From positions 1-34,303 of the forward strand of contig JACPHN010000102.1 in assembly GCA_016188575.1 (NCBI GenBank): 34,303 bases of DNA, read 5' to 3'. The notes under the pieces are model-generated. The model was not told the origin of the DNA. It did not search any database and saw only the letters and a program-made list of their open reading frames with translations. Of the stretch, positions 31,996 to 34,303 are shown piece by piece. Within the stretch, counting starts at the first letter, position 1. The number at the start of each line of letters is the position of its first letter. The position numbers and the translations under genes are program-made. The DNA comes from Candidatus Schekmanbacteria bacterium. GTDB taxonomy: Bacteria > CSSED10-310 > JACPHN01.

Positions 31996-33081
31996 CTATG
32001 GCTCCATTGGCAACTGGCAGTAGCCCGGGTACGTCTGGGGCGGGATGGGGGGGTAAACGGTGTTTTCGTTCACCTTGTCCCTGCGCAAGAGCTTCAGACC
32101 AAGCATCTCCGAACCCAAGTAGATATGCCAGTCGTCCTGCGTCTTGCCGTCGGCCTTCAGGCGCCAGAGCTGTTCCGGGAGCCGCCTGACGAGCTCGACC
32201 GGCGTACGCACGACCCCATCGAGGATGGCCCCTTGCAAGTGCGAGAACCGGCCGCCCCCCTCGAGCCACGCGATCGCCCTCAGCAGGAGCCGCTCGATCT
32301 CATCCCAGTCGTCGATATAGGAAATGGCGCTTGTTAGAAGGTATGCCATGGTCGGATCTTTCTCGTATTCCGCGAGCCAGAATGACGCGAGGCGGCGTCT
32401 GTTGCTTGCGTCGGTCCTCGATTCCTTGAGAAGGGTTCGCCATAGAAGGTCTTGCCGATGCCGTGGCAGGACCTCCTCGGGTCTCAGGCCGACGCGCCAC
32501 TCCGCGGACATTGGTGTAAACCTCGCGATCCACGCGAGCGCGGGGGTGCGCGCGATGGATGGGTCGAAAGCGGCGACGATCTTGTAGGTGCCGCGCCGCA
32601 GCGGGCAGCCGTCGCGCAGACGGACCTCGAAGGGAATCGAGACGCCGCTGTCGGGTCGCAGCTCGGTCGGCGGATGCAGCTTCCCCTGCTTCAGCCACGC
32701 TCTGATATCCTCCGACTGCTGAGGAATGGCGAGTCCCTTGGCTTCCGTGCTGACATCGAAAGTCAGCTCGAGCCACGACTCGGCGCGCTCGCCATCGTGC
32801 CATATTTCCATGCGCAGGAAATCCTCCCACGACGCCCCGCGGGTGCGCAGGGCGGGAGTGGGTCCCACGCTGCTCCCGTTGCTGAGCCCGACCCTGCCGA
32901 TGAAGCGGGTGGCAAACTTGTACTCTGGAATGACGTTCGTACGGTCATTCATGCCGTTGGAAACGCGAAAACGCAAGTAGGGACTGGTCAAGGCACTTCG
33001 TAGAGCGGGCGCCGGCGCGCCGTCCGCACCCGTCGCGGCGAGCGCAAACAGCAGGGCGACGGCTCTCACAAGGTTGTTCAT
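31996..33081 (-). CDS. Secreted companion-like protein of the second metzincin module
   Basis: This 361-residue protein has a signal peptide (AVALLFALAATGADGAP) and a strong GAGAGGA ribosome site. The first half (about 25-190) looks like beta-sandwich material, including ESWLELTFDVSTEAKG and VSIPFEVRLRDGCPLRRGTYKIVAAFD. The second half (about 195-330) is helical: DASNRRRLASFWLAEYEK, AISYIDDWDEIERLLLRAIAWLE and VELVRRLPEQLWRLKADG. Beta then helical layout, size, export signal and position just downstream of a metzincin match the gene at 16449-17558, and both contain the short string VGPTPAL. I therefore treat them as distant relatives, though overall identity looks low. Function is unknown. 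Confidence 0.75.
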   Translation of the reverse strand: MNNLVRAVALLFALAATGADGAPAPALRSALTSPYLRFRVSNGMNDRTNVIPEYKFATRFIGRVGLSNGSSVGPTPALRTRGASWEDFLRMEIWHDGERAESWLELTFDVSTEAKGLAIPQQSEDIRAWLKQGKLHPPTELRPDSGVSIPFEVRLRDGCPLRRGTYKIVAAFDPSIARTPALAWIARFTPMSAEWRVGLRPEEVLPRHRQDLLWRTLLKESRTDASNRRRLASFWLAEYEKDPTMAYLLTSAISYIDDWDEIERLLLRAIAWLEGGGRFSHLQGAILDGVVRTPVELVRRLPEQLWRLKADGKTQDDWHIYLGSEMLGLKLLRRDKVNENTVYPPIPPQTYPGYCQLPMEP

Positions 33082-33091
33082 GATCGTCCTC

Positions 33092-33760
33092 TCATGGGTT
33101 AGCGTGCAGGCGCACCTGGCCGAGATCGACTGGGCCGAAGACGCGGGGCGGTGGGTACAGCAGGCTCTCGGTCGCCATCAGCGTCGGATTTCCGTTCTCC
33201 GGGGGAACCTCGTAGTACGGGTAGTGGTCGATGTGAATGGAGTGTCCGCCCTCATGTCCGATGACCTTGCGCACCTGGTCGTCCCGGTGTTTCTCGATGA
33301 GCAGGATGTGATACCCCGAGCCGGGCGGGGGTGTGAACGGCTCTGCGACCTCCGCGTAGACGTCGTCGCCCGCGCGTACCGACTGCACCGGCCCTCTGCC
33401 TTCGTGCGCCCCAACAATCACCTCGAGCGGCGACGCGTCGCTATTCGCGTACCGATACCACTTCGCATCGAAACCGGTGATCAGGCGGTTGTCGTTACCG
33501 GGAACAAACACTGTGGTCAGCGTTCGTCCCGGCGGCGGCACGATGGCGCCATCCAGAAAGGCGGACAGATACACGTCGGAGTGCAAGATGGCGTTGGGGA
33601 CGTCGATGCCTCCGGTCGGGCCGTACGTCATCCCGTAGTCTCTGGCGTCCAGCCCGGAGTACCCATTGACGACCTCGATGAACGCCAGGTCCTGGTCGTG
33701 ATGACCGGGAAGAACGTCCTTACCGTTGGCGCAGCCGCCGCGGATCCAGATGCGCTTCAC
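33092..33760 (-). CDS. Metzincin-like metalloprotease fragment
   Basis: This encodes 222 residues as annotated from a GTG start, without a signal peptide. HEGGHSIHIDH (His169, Glu170, His173, His179) is a metzincin-type HExxHxxxxxH zinc site. A candidate Met-turn, LMATE, follows some 16 residues later. The first 150 residues are beta-rich (VLPGHHDQDLAFIEVVNGYS, TTVFVPGNDNRLITGFDAKWYRY). The usual Gly before the third His is replaced by His, so catalytic competence is uncertain. The GTG overlaps a TGA of another frame. The protein lies in the same reading frame as the partial gene at 33821 and appears to be its downstream part, separated by two compensating indels. Its companion gene follows by ten bases. 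Confidence 0.7.
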   Translation of the reverse strand: MKRIWIRGGCANGKDVLPGHHDQDLAFIEVVNGYSGLDARDYGMTYGPTGGIDVPNAILHSDVYLSAFLDGAIVPPPGRTLTTVFVPGNDNRLITGFDAKWYRYANSDASPLEVIVGAHEGRGPVQSVRAGDDVYAEVAEPFTPPPGSGYHILLIEKHRDDQVRKVIGHEGGHSIHIDHYPYYEVPPENGNPTLMATESLLYPPPRVFGPVDLGQVRLHANP

Positions 33761-33820
33761 TCCGTGATGTGCGCGATGCGGACATTCGCCAGCGCCTGCG
33801 CGGCGGCGCTGTTGTCGTCG
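33761..33820 (-). pseudogene. Interruption between two parts of one gene, probable compensating frameshifts
   Basis: In the flanking frame this 60-base stretch starts with a TAG stop (33823-33821) and reads as an unprotein-like Arg-rich string. One frame away it reads SSDDNSAAAQALANVRIAHIT, which contains VRIAHIT, as in the big metzincin. Removing one A near 33825 and adding one G near 33763 would join the two flanking genes into one continuous frame. Confidence 0.5.
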
Positions 33821-34303
33821 CTACTTACGAACGATCTGGTAGAAGAGACGCACCTTGAACGGCTCGCCAACGAAGACGCCTATCGCTTCGGCTCCCTCAG
33901 GGATTTCCGCGACGACCCTCTCGAGCTCAGACGCGTAGTTCTCGAGCTTTTCTCGTTCGGCCGTCATCCCAGAGTAGATCTTGCCGCGACGCTCCCCGAG
34001 CGCGGCGTTCGCCTCGGCAAGCGCCTCGCGAAACTTGCCCAGATTGACGAGCCACCGGATCGTGTAAATCCGGGTGTAGTAATTGGTGCGGTCAAGTTGT
34101 TGGAGGCGGGGAAGCGCCCATTCGAAAAAGCGCGGCCACGGCGGTGGTACCCCATAGCCGCGGTTCAAGCCCTGCAGGATTGACTCTATTTCGGCCTCGG
34201 CAGTGTCGTAGGCGTCGCGAATGTCCACGATCATCTTGACGGGGGGAGGGAGGCGCATCGCCGCCAGGCCATCGACGGGCCGGAGCCCCGCGGTGATCAG
34301 GTA
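33821..34303 (-). CDS. Helical exported-protein fragment, 5' end outside the window
   Basis: The frame is open to the window edge and ends with TAG at 33823-33821, giving 160 residues with the start missing. The visible part is helical, with segments AYDTAEAEIESILQGLNRGYG, LPRLQQLDRTNYYTRIYTIRWLVN and KFREALAEANAALGERR (TPR-like). A beta-strand-like end follows, AIGVFVGEPFKVRLFYQIVRK. No motif identifies it. It lies in the same frame as the metzincin fragment downstream, and probably forms the N-terminal portion of one larger protein there. Confidence 0.65.
   Translation of the reverse strand, partial: YLITAGLRPVDGLAAMRLPPPVKMIVDIRDAYDTAEAEIESILQGLNRGYGVPPPWPRFFEWALPRLQQLDRTNYYTRIYTIRWLVNLGKFREALAEANAALGERRGKIYSGMTAEREKLENYASELERVVAEIPEGAEAIGVFVGEPFKVRLFYQIVRK

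Overview
This is a GC-rich, gene-dense bacterial window from a Gram-negative, probably uncultured organism. LPS export and assembly genes, an outer-membrane barrel and several lipoproteins point to a diderm. The GC-rich codon use, a Thr/Pro/Arg-rich linker in a secreted protein, an acyl-CoA dehydrogenase and a sigma-54-type regulator fit a deltaproteobacterium-like lineage (Desulfobacterota, Myxococcota, Binatota or Methylomirabilota). The phylum is a guess, because no rRNA or marker gene is present. I see no tRNA, IS element, phage gene or CRISPR array.

Layout. 1-1055 (-): two secreted proteins of unknown function, the first cut by the window edge. 1363-2307 (+): a GAF-domain regulator with two tandem Fis-like DNA-binding domains. 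2323-4363 (-): a TrkH/TrkA-type potassium uptake pair. 4585-5553 (+): a methyltransferase. 5714-14664 (-): an eight-gene respiratory operon. In transcription order it encodes a Tat-exported molybdopterin oxidoreductase, a four-cluster ferredoxin subunit, an NrfD-type quinone-reactive membrane subunit, a two-helix small membrane protein, a TorD-type chaperone, a soluble polyferredoxin, a lipoprotein rhodanese and an outer-membrane porin. 14860-16239 (+): a divergent NtrC-type response regulator. The gap between it and the operon holds a good sigma-54 promoter candidate and several inverted repeats. 16449-20928 (-): a secreted metzincin-like protease and a companion protein. 21072-23883 (-): a small protein, a membrane-anchored PhnD/AioX-like binding protein and a sensor histidine kinase. 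23944-30668 (-): an envelope cluster with phosphomannomutase, a large anchored protein, LptE, an acyl-CoA dehydrogenase, a small protein and an O-antigen ligase. 30944-31642 (+): a membrane protein with a winged-helix-like tail. 31996-34303 (-): a second metzincin plus companion module, apparently broken by two compensating frameshifts.

How the parts fit. The binding protein, kinase and sigma-54 regulator have the same composition as the AioXSR/ArxXSR systems that sense arsenite, and as TtrSR, which senses tetrathionate. The likely target is the divergent molybdoenzyme operon. The combination looks like a sensor-controlled respiratory system for a sulfur, selenium, tellurium or arsenic compound. 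The rhodanese and porin argue for a chalcogen compound, but the substrate is not settled by sequence. The catalytic subunit is odd: its N-terminal iron-sulfur motif has Gly where the second cysteine should be. A metzincin module separates kinase from regulator, and a related module lies at the right end, so this secreted protease plus companion pair is a second candidate for an undescribed system.
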